Assembly (NCBI RefSeq): GCF_014645795.1
Contig: NZ_BMMK01000015.1
Coordinates: forward strand, 62,001 to 126,000
From: Longimycelium tulufanense
GTDB taxonomy: Bacteria; Actinomycetota; Actinomycetes; Mycobacteriales; Pseudonocardiaceae
Direction of reading: 5' to 3'
Length of the DNA stretch: 64,000 bases
Shown here: positions 53,605-63,006 of the stretch, in pieces
Layout of the letters: each line of letters starts with the position of its first letter
Position numbering within the stretch: position 1 is the stretch's first letter
Translations under genes and position numbers: made by a program
Notes under the pieces: model-generated
The model's database searches: none
What the model saw: the letters and a program-made list of their open reading frames with translations, nothing else
Told to the model about the DNA's origin: nothing

Positions 53605-55941
53605 TCAACCGACCGCCGCGGGCTGCTTCTCGGGCGTCGATGCGGTGACGTCCTGCGGTGCCGTTGCTGTTGCGGTGATGCTGCGGAAGCGCCGTAGCCG
53701 CAGGCTGTTGGTCACGACGAACACGCTGGAGAAGGCCATCGCCCCGCCCGCGATCAGCGGGTTGAGCAGGCCGCTGGCGGCCAGGGGCAGCGCGGAGACG
53801 TTGTAGGCGAACGCCCAGAACAGGTTGCCCTTGATCGTGCTCAGCGTGCGGCGGGCCAGTCGGATGGCGTCCACGGCGGCGTTGAGGTCGCCACGCACCA
53901 GGGTGAGGTCGCTGGCCTCGATGGCCACGTCGGTGCCGGTGCCCATGGACAGGCCGAGGTCGGCCTGGGCCAGCGCGGGGGCGTCGTTGATGCCGTCGCC
54001 CACCATGGCCACGACCCGGCCCTCGGCCTGCAGGCGCCCGACGACGTCGACCTTGTCGGTGGGGAGGACCTCGGCGATGACCTCGTCGATGCCGACCTCG
54101 GCGGCCACGGCCCGGGCCACGGTCTCGTTGTCACCGGTGAGCAGCACCGGACGTAGCCCGAGCTGGCGAAGACCGCGGACGGCCTCGGCGGAGGTGGGCT
54201 TGAGGGTGTCCGCGACGGCCAGCACCGCACGTGCCTCGCCATCCCAGGCCACGACCACGGCCGTCTGGCCCTTGCTCTCGGCCTCCTGCTTGGCGCGCTG
54301 CAGCTCCTCGGACAACCGGACGCTCCACTCGGCGAGCAGCTGGGTGCGGCCGACCACGGCGCCGTGGCCGGACACGACCCCGGTGACCCCGAGACCGTCG
54401 ACGTTCTGGAAGCCCTCGACACCGGGCAACGCACCGAGCTTGTCAGCGGCGGCACCTGCGATGGCCCTGGCGATGGGGTGTTCGGAGGCGTTCTCCAGCG
54501 CTCCGGCCAGCTGCAGGGCCTCGTCCGGGTCGACACCATCGGCGGCGTGCACGGCGACCAGGGCCATCTTGCCGGTGGTGACCGTGCCGGTCTTGTCCAA
54601 CACCACGGTGTCGATGCGGCGGGTGGACTCCAGTACCTCGGGGCCCTTGATCAGGATCCCCAGCTGCGCGCCGCGGCCGGTGCCGACCAGCATCGCGATG
54701 GGTGCGGCCAGGCCCAGCGCACAGGGGCAGGCAATGATCAGCACGGCCACGGCGGCGGTGAACGCCGCCCCCGCGCCGGCACCGGCACCGAGCCAGAACC
54801 CCAGCGCCATCACCGCGAGCGCGATCACGATCGGCACGAACACCGCCGAGATACGGTCCGCGAGGCGCTGGATCGCGGCCTTACCGGTCTGGGCTTCCTC
54901 GACCAGCTTGGCCATCTGCGCCAGCTGGGTGTCCGATCCCACCCGCGTTGCGCGCACCACCAGCCGGCCGCCGGCATTCACCGTCGCCCCCACGACGGCA
55001 TCACCGTGGGCGACCTCGACGGGCACGGACTCGCCGGTCAGCATGGAGGCATCCACCGCCGAGGACCCTTCCTCGACAACCCCGTCGGTGGCGATCTTCT
55101 CCCCGGGGCGCACGACGAACAGGTCACCCACCGCGAGCTGCTCGACCGGAATGCGGTCTTCTCGTCCGTTGCGCAGGACCGTCACGTCCCTGGCGCCCAG
55201 CTCCAACAACGCGCGTAGCGCGGCGCCAGCACGGCGTCGGGACCGGGCCTCGAAGTAGCGGCCCAACAGGATTGCCGTCGTGACACCGGCGGCCACCTCC
55301 AGGTAGAGGTTGTCGACCCCGGAGATGCGCTCGATCGTCAGCTCGAAGCCATGCCGCATCCCCGGCATGCCAGCCGTACCGAAGAACAGCGCGTACAGCG
55401 ACCACAGAAACGCCGCGGAGACTCCGATGGAGATGAGGGTGTCCATTGTGGCCGCACCGTGACGGGCGTTCGTCCACGCCGCCTTGTGGAAGGGCCACGC
55501 ACCCCAGACCACCACCGGCGCGGCCAGGGTCAACGACAACCACTGCCAGTAGTCGAACTGCAGCGGTGGGATCATCGCCAGTGCAATGACCGGGATCGAC
55601 AACGCCGCGGAGATGAGGACGCGGTCCCGTAGCTCACGAGTGGGGGTGTCCTCGGGGTCCTCGCCGCTGGCGGCGTCGGTTGCGGATTCGGTCGCGGGCC
55701 TCGGCAGCGAGGCGGTGTAGCCGGTGTCGGCCACCACCTTCACCAGGTCCTCGATGGACAGTGTGTCCGGGAAGGAGACCTGGGCCTTCTCCGTGGCGAA
55801 GTTGACCGTTGCCCGCACCCCGTCGAGCCTGTTCAGCTTGCGCTCGACGTGGGCGGCGCACGAGGCGCAGGTCATGCCCCCAATCGACAGCTCGACCTCC
55901 TGCACCGTGGTGCTCGATGTGTCGTGGGCGGTGGACGTCAT
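53605..55941 (-). CDS. copA: Copper-translocating P1B-type ATPase CopA
   Basis: A 778-aa P-type ATPase. An N-terminal HMA domain has GGMTCASC (Cys25/Cys28). The membrane metal site is CPC (residues 405-407, [13 protein letters not shown]), the phosphorylated Asp is D449 ([10 protein letters not shown]), the nucleotide domain has SEHPIARAI, and the hinge is [14 protein letters not shown]. Asn and Ser in the last helices ([30 protein letters not shown]) match the Cu(I)-specific P1B-1 class. ATG 55941 has AGGAGG about 10 bases upstream; the open frame runs far upstream through the neighbouring gene and is not used. It exports Cu(I) from the cytoplasm. Confidence 0.95.
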   Translation of the reverse strand: MTSTAHDTSSTTVQEVELSIGGMTCASCAAHVERKLNRLDGVRATVNFATEKAQVSFPDTLSIEDLVKVVADTGYTASLPRPATESATDAASGEDPEDTPTRELRDRVLISAALSIPVIALAMIPPLQFDYWQWLSLTLAAPVVVWGAWPFHKAAWTNARHGAATMDTLISIGVSAAFLWSLYALFFGTAGMPGMRHGFELTIERISGVDNLYLEVAAGVTTAILLGRYFEARSRRRAGAALRALLELGARDVTVLRNGREDRIPVEQLAVGDLFVVRPGEKIATDGVVEEGSSAVDASMLTGESVPVEVAHGDAVVGATVNAGGRLVVRATRVGSDTQLAQMAKLVEEAQTGKAAIQRLADRISAVFVPIVIALAVMALGFWLGAGAGAGAAFTAAVAVLIIACPCALGLAAPIAMLVGTGRGAQLGILIKGPEVLESTRRIDTVVLDKTGTVTTGKMALVAVHAADGVDPDEALQLAGALENASEHPIARAIAGAAADKLGALPGVEGFQNVDGLGVTGVVSGHGAVVGRTQLLAEWSVRLSEELQRAKQEAESKGQTAVVVAWDGEARAVLAVADTLKPTSAEAVRGLRQLGLRPVLLTGDNETVARAVAAEVGIDEVIAEVLPTDKVDVVGRLQAEGRVVAMVGDGINDAPALAQADLGLSMGTGTDVAIEASDLTLVRGDLNAAVDAIRLARRTLSTIKGNLFWAFAYNVSALPLAASGLLNPLIAGGAMAFSSVFVVTNSLRLRRFRSITATATAPQDVTASTPEKQPAAVG

Positions 55942-55987
55942 CGACGCCAACCTCCTGTCTGGCTGAGAAGTACTGATCTCGATGAAC

Positions 55988-56560
55988 TCATCGGCGCGGA
56001 CCGTGGCCCCGGTGCTTGCCTTGGTGCGGACCGTGACCTGGATGTTCGCCGCAGGGTCGGTGGGGTCGGTCAGCACGCTGCCCCGGGTTCCGCCGCAGTA
56101 GCTCCGTGGTTGGCGTCTCCCCGGTGCCCGCGGTGAATGCGGCGACACCAGGGCGGTTGTTCCCGGCTGTTGTTCCCGGTGCCGGAACCGCATCCTCCTG
56201 GTCCTGCTGATCGGCGGGCCGTATCCAGTCCGGACTCGCGGTCGATTCCGGTGAATGCGTCTCGGTGCTTGCCCGGAGCGCGACAGGACTACCCCCATCA
56301 GCCGGGGAAACCGGTAACCCAGGTGCTGTTTCTGCCTCCGGGCCGGGGGACTGGCCGGGTGCGGCGGGGTCTGATGGGCGGGTTGTCCTGTTACCGGGGT
56401 TCCATGGTTCGGGCGAACCCGCACGGTGTTGGGTGCCGTTGCGCGACGGGCCGGCCGAACCATCATCGAACGGACCGACAACGGAACCGACCGCCCAGGC
56501 ACCGCCGAACACGGTGGCCAGGGTGAGGCCGTAGGCGGACAGCTTGGCCGCGGTCTTCAC
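55988..56560 (-). CDS. Membrane-anchored protein of the copper operon, probably frameshifted
   Basis: The 190-aa frame starts [20 protein letters not shown], the conserved anchor of secreted proteins found between copZ and copA in actinomycetes. A long Pro/Ser/Glu-rich linker follows. The last 45 residues in this frame are His/Arg/Pro-rich ([20 protein letters not shown]) with poor third-position bias. The alternative frame over the same bases reads [20 protein letters not shown] with nearly all G/C third positions. A frameshift near 56100 is therefore likely, with the true C-terminus (about 55955-56100) in the frame that runs into copA. Confidence 0.6.
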   Translation of the reverse strand: MKTAAKLSAYGLTLATVFGGAWAVGSVVGPFDDGSAGPSRNGTQHRAGSPEPWNPGNRTTRPSDPAAPGQSPGPEAETAPGLPVSPADGGSPVALRASTETHSPESTASPDWIRPADQQDQEDAVPAPGTTAGNNRPGVAAFTAGTGETPTTELLRRNPGQRADRPHRPCGEHPGHGPHQGKHRGHGPRR

Positions 56561-56593
56561 GTCGCCACCTCCGGGTGGTCTCGTCGTGCGCTT

Positions 56594-56803
56594 TCAGTTC
56601 CCGACCAGGTCGTAGCCGGCTTCGGTGACCGCCGCCCGAACATCCTGACTGGACAGATCGGCGACGGTGGCGACCACGACCCGGCCGCTGGCGACGTCCA
56701 CGTCAACCTTGTGGACCCCCTCGATCCTGCTGATCTCCCTGGTGACCGCGTTCGCGCAATGACCACAGGTCATGCCGCTCACGGTGTAGATCGTCTCGGG
56801 CAC
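56594..56803 (-). CDS. copZ: CopZ-like copper chaperone (HMA domain)
   Basis: A 69-aa single HMA domain: the metal site GMTCGHCANAV (Cys-x-x-Cys), ISRIEGVHKVDVDVASGRVV, and the closing AAVTEAGYDLVGN. GTG 56803 (VPETIYTVSG) has AGAGG about 9 bases upstream. It lies between csoR (43 bases upstream) and the membrane protein on the same strand, in the order csoR-copZ-orf-copA common in actinomycetes. It carries Cu(I) to CopA. Confidence 0.92.
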   Translation of the reverse strand: MPETIYTVSGMTCGHCANAVTREISRIEGVHKVDVDVASGRVVVATVADLSSQDVRAAVTEAGYDLVGN

Positions 56804-56846
56804 GAAAGGTTTCCTCTCCGCCGGAAGCCGGCACGTGCGTGGCGGG

Positions 56847-57137
56847 TCAGGACCGTACGAGCCGCGCGATGGCGTCACTGGCCTCACGGATCTTGACGTC
56901 GGCCGTGCCGCCTCCCTGGGCGATGGCCTGGCTGACGCAGTGGCCCATGTGCTCGTCGAGCAGGGTGAGGGCGACCGCCTGCAGGGCGCGGGTGGTCGCG
57001 GAGATCTGGGTCAGCACGTCAATGCAGTACTGGTCTTCCTCGATCATCCGCTGCAGGCCACGAACCTGTCCTTCGATGCGGCGCAGCCGCTTGAGGTGGT
57101 CGTCCTTGTGGTGCGTGTAGCCGTACACGGTCCTCAA
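56847..57137 (-). CDS. csoR: Copper-sensing transcriptional repressor CsoR
   Basis: A 96-aa protein: GYTHHKDDHLKRLRRIEGQV, RGLQRMIEEDQYCIDVLTQI and DEHMGHCVSQAIAQ. The Cu(I) ligands Cys38, His63 and Cys67 are all present, with the canonical x24 and x3 spacing, in contrast to the paralogue at 53042. It represses the csoR-copZ-copA transcript and dissociates on Cu(I) binding. A perfect CTACCC/GGGTAG dyad lies 45 bases upstream of the start. Confidence 0.94.
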   Translation of the reverse strand: MRTVYGYTHHKDDHLKRLRRIEGQVRGLQRMIEEDQYCIDVLTQISATTRALQAVALTLLDEHMGHCVSQAIAQGGGTADVKIREASDAIARLVRS

Positions 57138-57181
57138 CTCCCCGGTACGTCCCCGGCCGTCCCGGGTGACACCGGCAGTGT

Positions 57182-57198
57182 CTACCCCTACAGGGTAG
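57182..57198. promoter_or_regulatory. Perfect dyad CTACCC-N5-GGGTAG, CsoR operator
   Basis: CTACCC (57182-57187) and GGGTAG (57193-57198) are exact inverted arms around CTACA, 45 bases upstream of csoR. GC-rich TACCCC/GGGGTA-type dyads are the known CsoR operator style. A further GGGGGGTATGAG half-site-like element is at 57300. The surrounding 57138-57480 spacer holds no gene. Confidence 0.75.
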
Positions 57199-57480
57199 GT
57201 GTGTCAAGGTCGCCGACGGTATCGGTGCTCTTCTCCAAACCAAGTGGAGGTAGAACGCATGATCGCAGCAGCGATGCCGCCGTCTTAGAAATACGGAAGG
57301 GGGGTATGAGTAGGCGCCGCCACTAGGTTCTATCGCGGCGCGGCGGGGCTGGGTTACCGCGGCGTTCCCGGTGTAACCCAGTCGAGGCAACTTGCCGCCT
57401 GCGGTGCCCAGATGCGCCACGAACCGAGGCGTCGACAGTCAGTGGCGGCTCGATCACTCAAGGCAACAAGGGGATGCTGT

Positions 57481-58060
57481 CGCCGCTTCGCCGAATCCCG
57501 CCGCAAGCACGAACTGCTCGAGCAGTTCGACCTGGTCGAGGCGGGACGGAAACCGGCCGCCACCTACTCCGGCGGCATGCGGCGTCGGCTCGACTTGGCG
57601 ATGACCCTGGTTGGCGACCCGCGCGTCATCTTCCTGGACGAGCCCACCAGCGGATTGGATTCGCGCAGCCGCCACACCATGTGGCAGATCATCCGTCGTC
57701 TCGTGGCCGGTGGGGTCACGGTCTTGCTGATGACGCAGTACCTGGAGGAGGCCGACCAACTCGCCGACCGGATCGCGGTCCTCGCCCACGGGAAGCTGGT
57801 CGCCGAAGGCACCGCGGACGAGCTCAAGCGCCTCGTGCCCGGCGGCCACATCCGCCTGCAGTTCGTCGACCCCGTCGGACTGGAGTCGGCCGCCCGCTTC
57901 CTCGGTGACGTGTCGCGTGACGACACTGCCCTCACGCTGCGGGTGCCCAGCGACGGCAGTGTCGGGTCCCGGCGGGCCCTGCTGGACCGGGTCGCTGAAT
58001 CGAGTGGGACGGTGGGCTGGCTAGCGTTCAACGACACCCTCGGCAGGCAAACGATGTCGC
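57481..58060 (+). pseudogene. ABC transporter ATPase relic (DrrA-like), lacking Walker A
   Basis: The frame contains the signature YSGGMRRRLDLAMTLVG, Walker B VIFLDEPTSGLD and LLMTQYLEEADQLADRIAVL, matching DrrA-type drug-exporter ATPases. Everything upstream of about 30 residues before the signature, including Walker A, is absent. The C-terminal regulatory part (GHIRLQFVDPVGLESAARFL) degenerates before a stop appears, and no permease gene follows. It cannot bind ATP in the usual way and is a remnant. Boundaries are approximate. Confidence 0.78.
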
Positions 58061-58118
58061 TACTTCCTGAGGGCGAGGACCACGGCAAGCGGTCGGTAGC
58101 GGGTGAAGGTGGTGAGGA

Positions 58119-59078
58119 GTGGGATCGATCGAGGAGATCGAGCCGGGCGATGTGGTGCTCATGCGGAGCCGCACCGCGCTGTCTGCCGCGGTCCGGCTGC
58201 TCGATGGTGCTGAGGTCGACTTTGCGGCGCTGGCCCTGGAAGACGGCATGGTCGGCGAGGTGGTGGGTGTGGGTCCGCGCCGGTTTCCGCTGGCCAAGGC
58301 CGTGGCGGCGCACGAGGACACCATCATCCTGCGGGCTGTCCGACCCGTTGACCCGACCCCGGTCCTGCATGCAGCCAAGGGCTACATCGATGCTGCGGCG
58401 CCTTTTGTCCAGCAGCAGCTGGTGCTGGTCGCACTGCTCACCCTGACCCGTCCTCTTCCCCCGGCCCCGAGCCGGCGCCGGCTGGTGCGTGCGGTGCTCG
58501 ATCACACCACCGCCACACTCCACTCCGTGGTCGCGCACGGGCGTCAGCTCATGCTGTGCCCGGAGTTCGTGGCCCATTGCCACCGGGAGGCGGGCGAAAC
58601 GTATCGACTGCACGCCGACCCCGCTCGGCGCCGTGCCACCGGGTCGACCCTGCTTGACTGGGCGTTGGCGCAGCCGGCTCTGTCCGCGGCGGGGTCGGTC
58701 CCGGTGGCTGCCGAGCCGACCGACCCCGCAACGGCGCATCGGGAGGCCGCGACCACGTTGGCGCCGCTGATCTCTCATTACCTCATCGAATCCGGCCTCA
58801 CCACCGGCTCGGTCGGTGTCTCGACGGCAGCGGCGGGGGAGGGCATGGTGACCGACGAGGATCTGCTGCGGTCGATGGTCAGCTTCGGGACCGCGTTGGC
58901 ACCGGCCACGGGCCGGCAGGAGGAGGGCGGGGATGCTTCCCGCGCCGCCCTGGGGATGATTCACACCCTGGCCGCCGACCCCCACTTCGTCACTCCAGGT
59001 GACATCCACCGAAACTCGGCACTTCGCGAGGTGACGCGGATCCAGGGACCAACCGAACGAAGCCGACGGTCGCCCTGA
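58119..59078 (+). CDS. YiiX/YebB-like (NlpC/P60-related) protein with degenerate catalytic site
   Basis: A 319-aa protein resembling permuted papain-fold YiiX proteins: EIEPGDVVLMRSRTALSAAV, VDFAALALEDGMVGEVV, HEDTIILRAV and the Cys motif LMLCPEFVAHCHREAGE. In active members the second segment carries a catalytic His (sHaal); here it reads VDFAAL, so the His is replaced by Phe. The Cys remains. A C-terminal extension of about 130 residues has no recognised domain. GTG 58119 starts within GAGGAGTGGGATCG, with a Shine-Dalgarno just upstream. Assignment is by motif only. Confidence 0.55.
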   Translation: MGSIEEIEPGDVVLMRSRTALSAAVRLLDGAEVDFAALALEDGMVGEVVGVGPRRFPLAKAVAAHEDTIILRAVRPVDPTPVLHAAKGYIDAAAPFVQQQLVLVALLTLTRPLPPAPSRRRLVRAVLDHTTATLHSVVAHGRQLMLCPEFVAHCHREAGETYRLHADPARRRATGSTLLDWALAQPALSAAGSVPVAAEPTDPATAHREAATTLAPLISHYLIESGLTTGSVGVSTAAAGEGMVTDEDLLRSMVSFGTALAPATGRQEEGGDASRAALGMIHTLAADPHFVTPGDIHRNSALREVTRIQGPTERSRRSP

Positions 59079-59087
59079 GCGTCGGCT
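59061..59087 (+). terminator. Hairpin terminator overlapping the YiiX-like stop
   Basis: AGCCGACG (59061-59068) and CGTCGGCT (59080-59087) form an 8-bp stem with an 11-base loop. The stop codon of the upstream gene (59076-59078) lies in the loop. Confidence 0.6.
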
Positions 59088-59815
59088 CCGCGGGCGGGCG
59101 GCGGCAAACCGTAGCGTCCCGGATGCTCATCCGGGGTTTGTTCCGAGGGCGGCGGCCATCCGGTCCTTCATCGCGAGCACCGCCGAGCGGGCGGAGCATG
59201 CCCGTGGGGGTCACGACCTGGTCGTGCTCGTGGAGCTGGAGCATGTCGATCCCCTGGATCTGCCGCCGACTCTGGTCCGGAAGACCAGCACGTGTCCGCG
59301 GAGACTCCGCGAATCGCCACGCTCAACTGAGTAGCGAGACCACGTAACACCGCGAAACACGTGTGTCATCCTCGGGAAGATCCGTGGAAACATACCGTTC
59401 CTAGCGTTCCGCTCATGGACGCAGGCATCTCTGCGCCGGCCCGCCCAGCCGTCGAGCCGGCGCTCGAACCACCCTCGTTCCGTTGCAGGCCGGTGAGTGA
59501 CCGGACGTGAGAGGAAAGGGCCAACGACGGGCTGGGGTTCCTGATGCTGATGACTGAGGCCCAGCCAGCCCAGCACCACGCACGCGCAGCACGTCTCGGC
59601 AGGTATGCCTGAACTCTCGGGTTGACAGCAAGGCGGACACCTGGTGAACCAGAAGATCCACGCCAGGAGACGCGTAGTTCCGGCATTGTTCGGCCGGATC
59701 ACGCCTGTAGTCGCACGTTGAATCACGACGCTGGCTCCAGCATGAGGAATCGAGCGCAGAGCCGCGCCCCGATTCGCCTTTCTCTCCGGCACCCCAACGA
59801 CCTTGAGGAGCACAT
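59088..59815. other. Intergenic region upstream of the NCS1 permease
   Basis: A 728-base stretch. A run of about 60 codons with coding-like third positions (59130-59330, including IASTAERAEHARGGHDLVVL) has no start or recognisable family and may be a gene remnant. The last 300 bases form a long leader before the permease, with no riboswitch fold that I could assign by eye. Confidence 0.4.
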
Positions 59816-61465
59816 ATGACGGTCGAAGACGTCCCTGTCGTCGATCGGCCGGCGACAGCGGCGCCCGGAACCGGACAGGCGATGACGGAAACGCTCGAGG
59901 ACTACACCCTACGGTTTGCGCCCCGCAGCTACCGTCGGTGGACGTCGGGGGTGGTGGGTGCCTCGGCGCTGGGCGGTATTGCCTACATGGCGGACTTCTC
60001 AATCGGCGCCGGGATCGGCCTCACACATGGGACAGCGAACGCACTACTGGCGATCCTGGTTGCTGCTGCGGTCATCTTCGTCACCGGGTTTCCACTCGCC
60101 TACTACGGGGCGCGGTACAACATCGATCTCGACCTGATCACTCGTGGGTCTGGCTTCGGCTACTACGGGTCGGTGCTCACCAGCGTCATCTTCGCCAGTT
60201 TCACCTTCATCTTCTTCGCGACCGAAGGGTCGATCATGGCCCAGGGCTTACGGTTCGCCCTGGGCGTCCCACTGTGGCTGGGCTACCTCGTGTCCACCGT
60301 CGTCATCATCCCGATGGTGATCTACGGCATGAAGGCGCTCGCCAAGCTACAGAGCTGGACCAACCCGCTGTGGCTGACGCTGATGGTGGTGCCACTGGCG
60401 TTCCTCGTCCTCAAGGACCCGGACTCGGTACGGCGTTGGCTGACCTACGAGGGTTCTGCGGGTTCGGGCGTGAGCACCGCAGCTGTCATGCTCGGTGCCG
60501 GTGTGTGCCTGTCGCTGATGGGGCAGATCGGCGAGCAGATCGACTACCTGAGGTTCATGCCGCCCAAGACGGAGAGCAACAAGCGTTCTTGGTGGGCCTC
60601 GGTCGTTCTGGCCGGCCCCGGCTGGGTCCTGTTCGGTGCGCTCAAGCAGGCCATCGGGGTGTTCATGGCGGTGTACATCCTGGGCGCAGTGGGGTCAGCT
60701 GCCGCCGTGGAGCCGATCGAGCAGTTCACCGGGGTGTTCCGGCAGATGATGCCGTCCTGGATGATTGTTCCTCTCGCGCTGATGCTCGTCGTGCTGAGCC
60801 AGGTGAAGATCAATGTGACCAACGCCTACTCCGGCTCGCTGGCCTGGACGAACTCATTCACACGGGTGACGAGGCGCTATCCCGGTCGGCTCGTGTTCGT
60901 GCTGATCAACCTCTCGTTCTCGCTCATCCTCATGGAAGCCGACATGTTCAGCTTCCTCAACAACGTGCTGAGCTTCTATTCCAACTGCGCGATCGCCTGG
61001 GTCGTCACCGTGGCCACGGACATCGGGGTGAACAAGTACCTGCTGAAGCTCTCGCCACAGCGGCCCGAGTTCCGCCGCGGGATGTTGTACGCCGTCAACC
61101 CGGTTGGCGTGGTGTCATTCCTTGCCTCCTCGGTGGTGTCCATATACATCTACTTTGGACTGTTCGGTACCACCCTCCAGCCGTACTCGCCGCTTGCCGC
61201 AATCGTCATCGCCGCCGTGCTCACACCGTTGCTTGCCATCGTGACCCGCGGCCGCTTCTACCTGCGCCGCACTGACGACGGCATCGACGAGCCACTGCTG
61301 GACGGCGACGGGAACCCTAATGCGGCACGTTTCGAGTGCCAGGTTTGTGGCCAGACCTACGAGCGTCCCGACGTGCTGGCCAGCGCGGCAGGCGGAATCA
61401 TCTGTTCACTGTGCCTGAGTACTGACCGCACCGGTCTGCATGTTCTTCCCGTGCAGTCAGTGTGA
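59816..61465 (+). CDS. NCS1-family purine/pyrimidine permease with C-terminal zinc-ribbon-like tail
   Basis: A 549-aa transporter with 12 predicted transmembrane helices. NCS1 features include YMADFSIGAGIGLTHGTANA, SLMGQIGEQIDYLRFMPPKT and LSQVKINVTNAYSGSLAWTN. The family imports cytosine, purines, allantoin or thiamine with Na+ or H+. After the last helix and a hydrophilic linker, residues 504-549 contain CQVC (508/511) and CSLC (530/533), a four-Cys knuckle likely to bind zinc or iron; a cytoplasmic metal-binding tail is unusual in NCS1 carriers. ATG 59816 follows GAGGAG. Confidence 0.88.
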   Translation: MTVEDVPVVDRPATAAPGTGQAMTETLEDYTLRFAPRSYRRWTSGVVGASALGGIAYMADFSIGAGIGLTHGTANALLAILVAAAVIFVTGFPLAYYGARYNIDLDLITRGSGFGYYGSVLTSVIFASFTFIFFATEGSIMAQGLRFALGVPLWLGYLVSTVVIIPMVIYGMKALAKLQSWTNPLWLTLMVVPLAFLVLKDPDSVRRWLTYEGSAGSGVSTAAVMLGAGVCLSLMGQIGEQIDYLRFMPPKTESNKRSWWASVVLAGPGWVLFGALKQAIGVFMAVYILGAVGSAAAVEPIEQFTGVFRQMMPSWMIVPLALMLVVLSQVKINVTNAYSGSLAWTNSFTRVTRRYPGRLVFVLINLSFSLILMEADMFSFLNNVLSFYSNCAIAWVVTVATDIGVNKYLLKLSPQRPEFRRGMLYAVNPVGVVSFLASSVVSIYIYFGLFGTTLQPYSPLAAIVIAAVLTPLLAIVTRGRFYLRRTDDGIDEPLLDGDGNPNAARFECQVCGQTYERPDVLASAAGGIICSLCLSTDRTGLHVLPVQSV

Positions 61466-61585
61466 GAACGAGATCGCAGGTCCTCAGAGCCTTCCCTGCG
61501 CTCGGCTGCCACGAGCGAGGCAACGTGCGAGGTTCCCCCGTAATTCGCGGGAGCGGCTTCCGGTGTCTTCCACGCAACACAGCAG

Positions 61586-61850
61586 ATGGCGGGTTCGGTC
61601 GGGCTCGCCGTGATCGGGGCGATCCTGCAGAGCGATCTGCGTGGCCGTCTGTCCGAGGCGCAGAGCCATGTCGGTGGGCTGTACCTGCCCGGCAGCATAC
61701 GACCATCCGGCGACACACGGGGAGAGACATACGCGACGGCATTCGTCGGCGGCGGAACGACTGGCGCTCGCGGTGCTCGCCGTGTTGGCAGCGCTTGGTG
61801 CCGTGATCCAGTGCCGGCCGCTTGTTACCGGCGACCGGATCCCCCAAACG
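61586..61850 (+). pseudogene. MFS (DHA2-type) transporter relic, C-terminal end
   Basis: The fragment begins with QQMAGSVGLAVIGAILQSDL and RGRLSEAQSHVGGLYLPGSI, the characteristic last periplasmic segment of DHA2-type multidrug exporters. It then reads ETYATAFVGGGTT, and after a frame change LALAVLAVLAALGAVIQCRP. No upstream helices are present. Only the C-terminal 80-90 codons survive, with at least one frameshift. It lies in the 510-base spacer between the permease and the peptidase; the rest of the spacer is featureless. Confidence 0.65.
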
Positions 61851-61975
61851 GATGAGTAGGGATCCGCCCAGGGTCGCAAGATGACGCACGACCTCGGTCT
61901 GACGATCGGCTACGTCCTGGGCTTCTAGCGTGCCGGTTGTCCTTGTTCAGCAACGGTTCCAGAGGAGACATGAGG

Positions 61976-62959
61976 ATGACGGTAGGACGCCGACGCGGTG
62001 TCATGGTTGCCCTGGCACTGGTGGGCGCAGCGATTGCCGTGGTTCCGCCGACGGCTGTGGCGGCCCCACCGGAAGCGGTCGTCGATCGCGTTGACGCCTC
62101 GGCCGAACGCCTGCGCGGCGATCTCACCGCGCTTCAGGCGATCGCCGACCGCAACGGTGGCAACAGGGCGACCGGAACGCCGGGGTTCGCCGAGTCCGTC
62201 GACTACGTGCGGCAGACCTTGGAAAGCCTGGGCATCGGCACACAGGAGCATGAATTCAAGGCGCAGAACGGACATAAGGGGCGAAACCTGCTTGCCGACA
62301 TCCCTGGTCGCGACCCCGAGCACGCGGTGATGCTCGGTGCGCATCTGGACAGTGTGCCCACCGGACCGGGCATCGGCGACAACGGTACCGGTGTCGCAGT
62401 GTTGTTGGAGATCGCTCGCCAGGTGAAGGCGAACGGTCTTGCTGATCGCACACTGCGGTTGGCGTTCTGGGACGACGAGGAGGCGGGGGCGGTCGGTTCG
62501 CGGCAGTGGGTGGCCGAGCACACTGCGGAGCTCCCGCGTCTGACGGCATATCTCAACGTCGACATGTTGGCGCTGCGGGACGGCACGACGCAGGTGTTCG
62601 ACGCGGACCGTTCGAGCTGGTCGTCCTTGCCGGCGGACCTGGCGGAGGAGTTGGCGAGGTCGCAGCCGAAGCCGGCGCAAGGCTCGGAACGGATCGAGCG
62701 GTTGCTGTCCGACGCCCTGCGCGCGGCCGGTCGCCCCGTGGTGGAGGATCAGGTGCTCTTCCTCAGCAGTGACAGCAATTCCTTCGTTGCGGATGTCCCC
62801 ACCGGTGGGCTGGTCTCGGCTCCCGGTATTACACCGGAGGGCGTCCTGGGTGAGTGCTACCACCAAGCCTGCGACCGCACGAGCTATGTGAACGAAGAGG
62901 AGTTGCGAGTGTCCACCGCGGTCTTGTCGACGGTCACCCGGCAGTTGCTCATGACCTGA
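61976..62959 (+). CDS. Secreted M28-family zinc aminopeptidase
   Basis: A 327-aa protein with an N-terminal signal peptide (MVALALVGAAIAVVPPTAVAA, cleavage after AVAA). Metal and catalytic residues are visible: His123 and Asp125 (GAHLDSVPTGPG), Asp135 (IGDNGTG), Glu168/Glu169 (DDEEAGAVGS), Asp196 (LNVDML) and His in CYHQACDR. It resembles Streptomyces aminopeptidase (SGAP) and cleaves N-terminal residues of extracellular peptides. ATG 61976 is preferred over 61970 because GAGGAG lies at the right distance. It is followed by a strong terminator. Confidence 0.92.
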   Translation: MTVGRRRGVMVALALVGAAIAVVPPTAVAAPPEAVVDRVDASAERLRGDLTALQAIADRNGGNRATGTPGFAESVDYVRQTLESLGIGTQEHEFKAQNGHKGRNLLADIPGRDPEHAVMLGAHLDSVPTGPGIGDNGTGVAVLLEIARQVKANGLADRTLRLAFWDDEEAGAVGSRQWVAEHTAELPRLTAYLNVDMLALRDGTTQVFDADRSSWSSLPADLAEELARSQPKPAQGSERIERLLSDALRAAGRPVVEDQVLFLSSDSNSFVADVPTGGLVSAPGITPEGVLGECYHQACDRTSYVNEEELRVSTAVLSTVTRQLLMT

Positions 62960-62966
62960 GTGGAGT

Positions 62967-63006
62967 GTTGTGGGGCCGCCGGTCGGTCGAGCGACGGCCC
63001 CACAAC
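62967..63006 (+). terminator. Hairpin terminator of the M28 peptidase gene
   Basis: GTTGTGGGGCCG (62967-62978) and CGGCCCCACAAC (62995-63006) form a perfect 12-bp stem with a 16-base loop, 8 bases after the stop codon. Confidence 0.85.

Noticed and set aside
53605-56502. 965-codon frame that would fuse the copper-operon membrane protein region to CopA
   Set aside because: The CopA start at 55941 has a ribosome binding site and the expected HMA N-terminus; the upstream part is better explained by a frameshifted neighbour.
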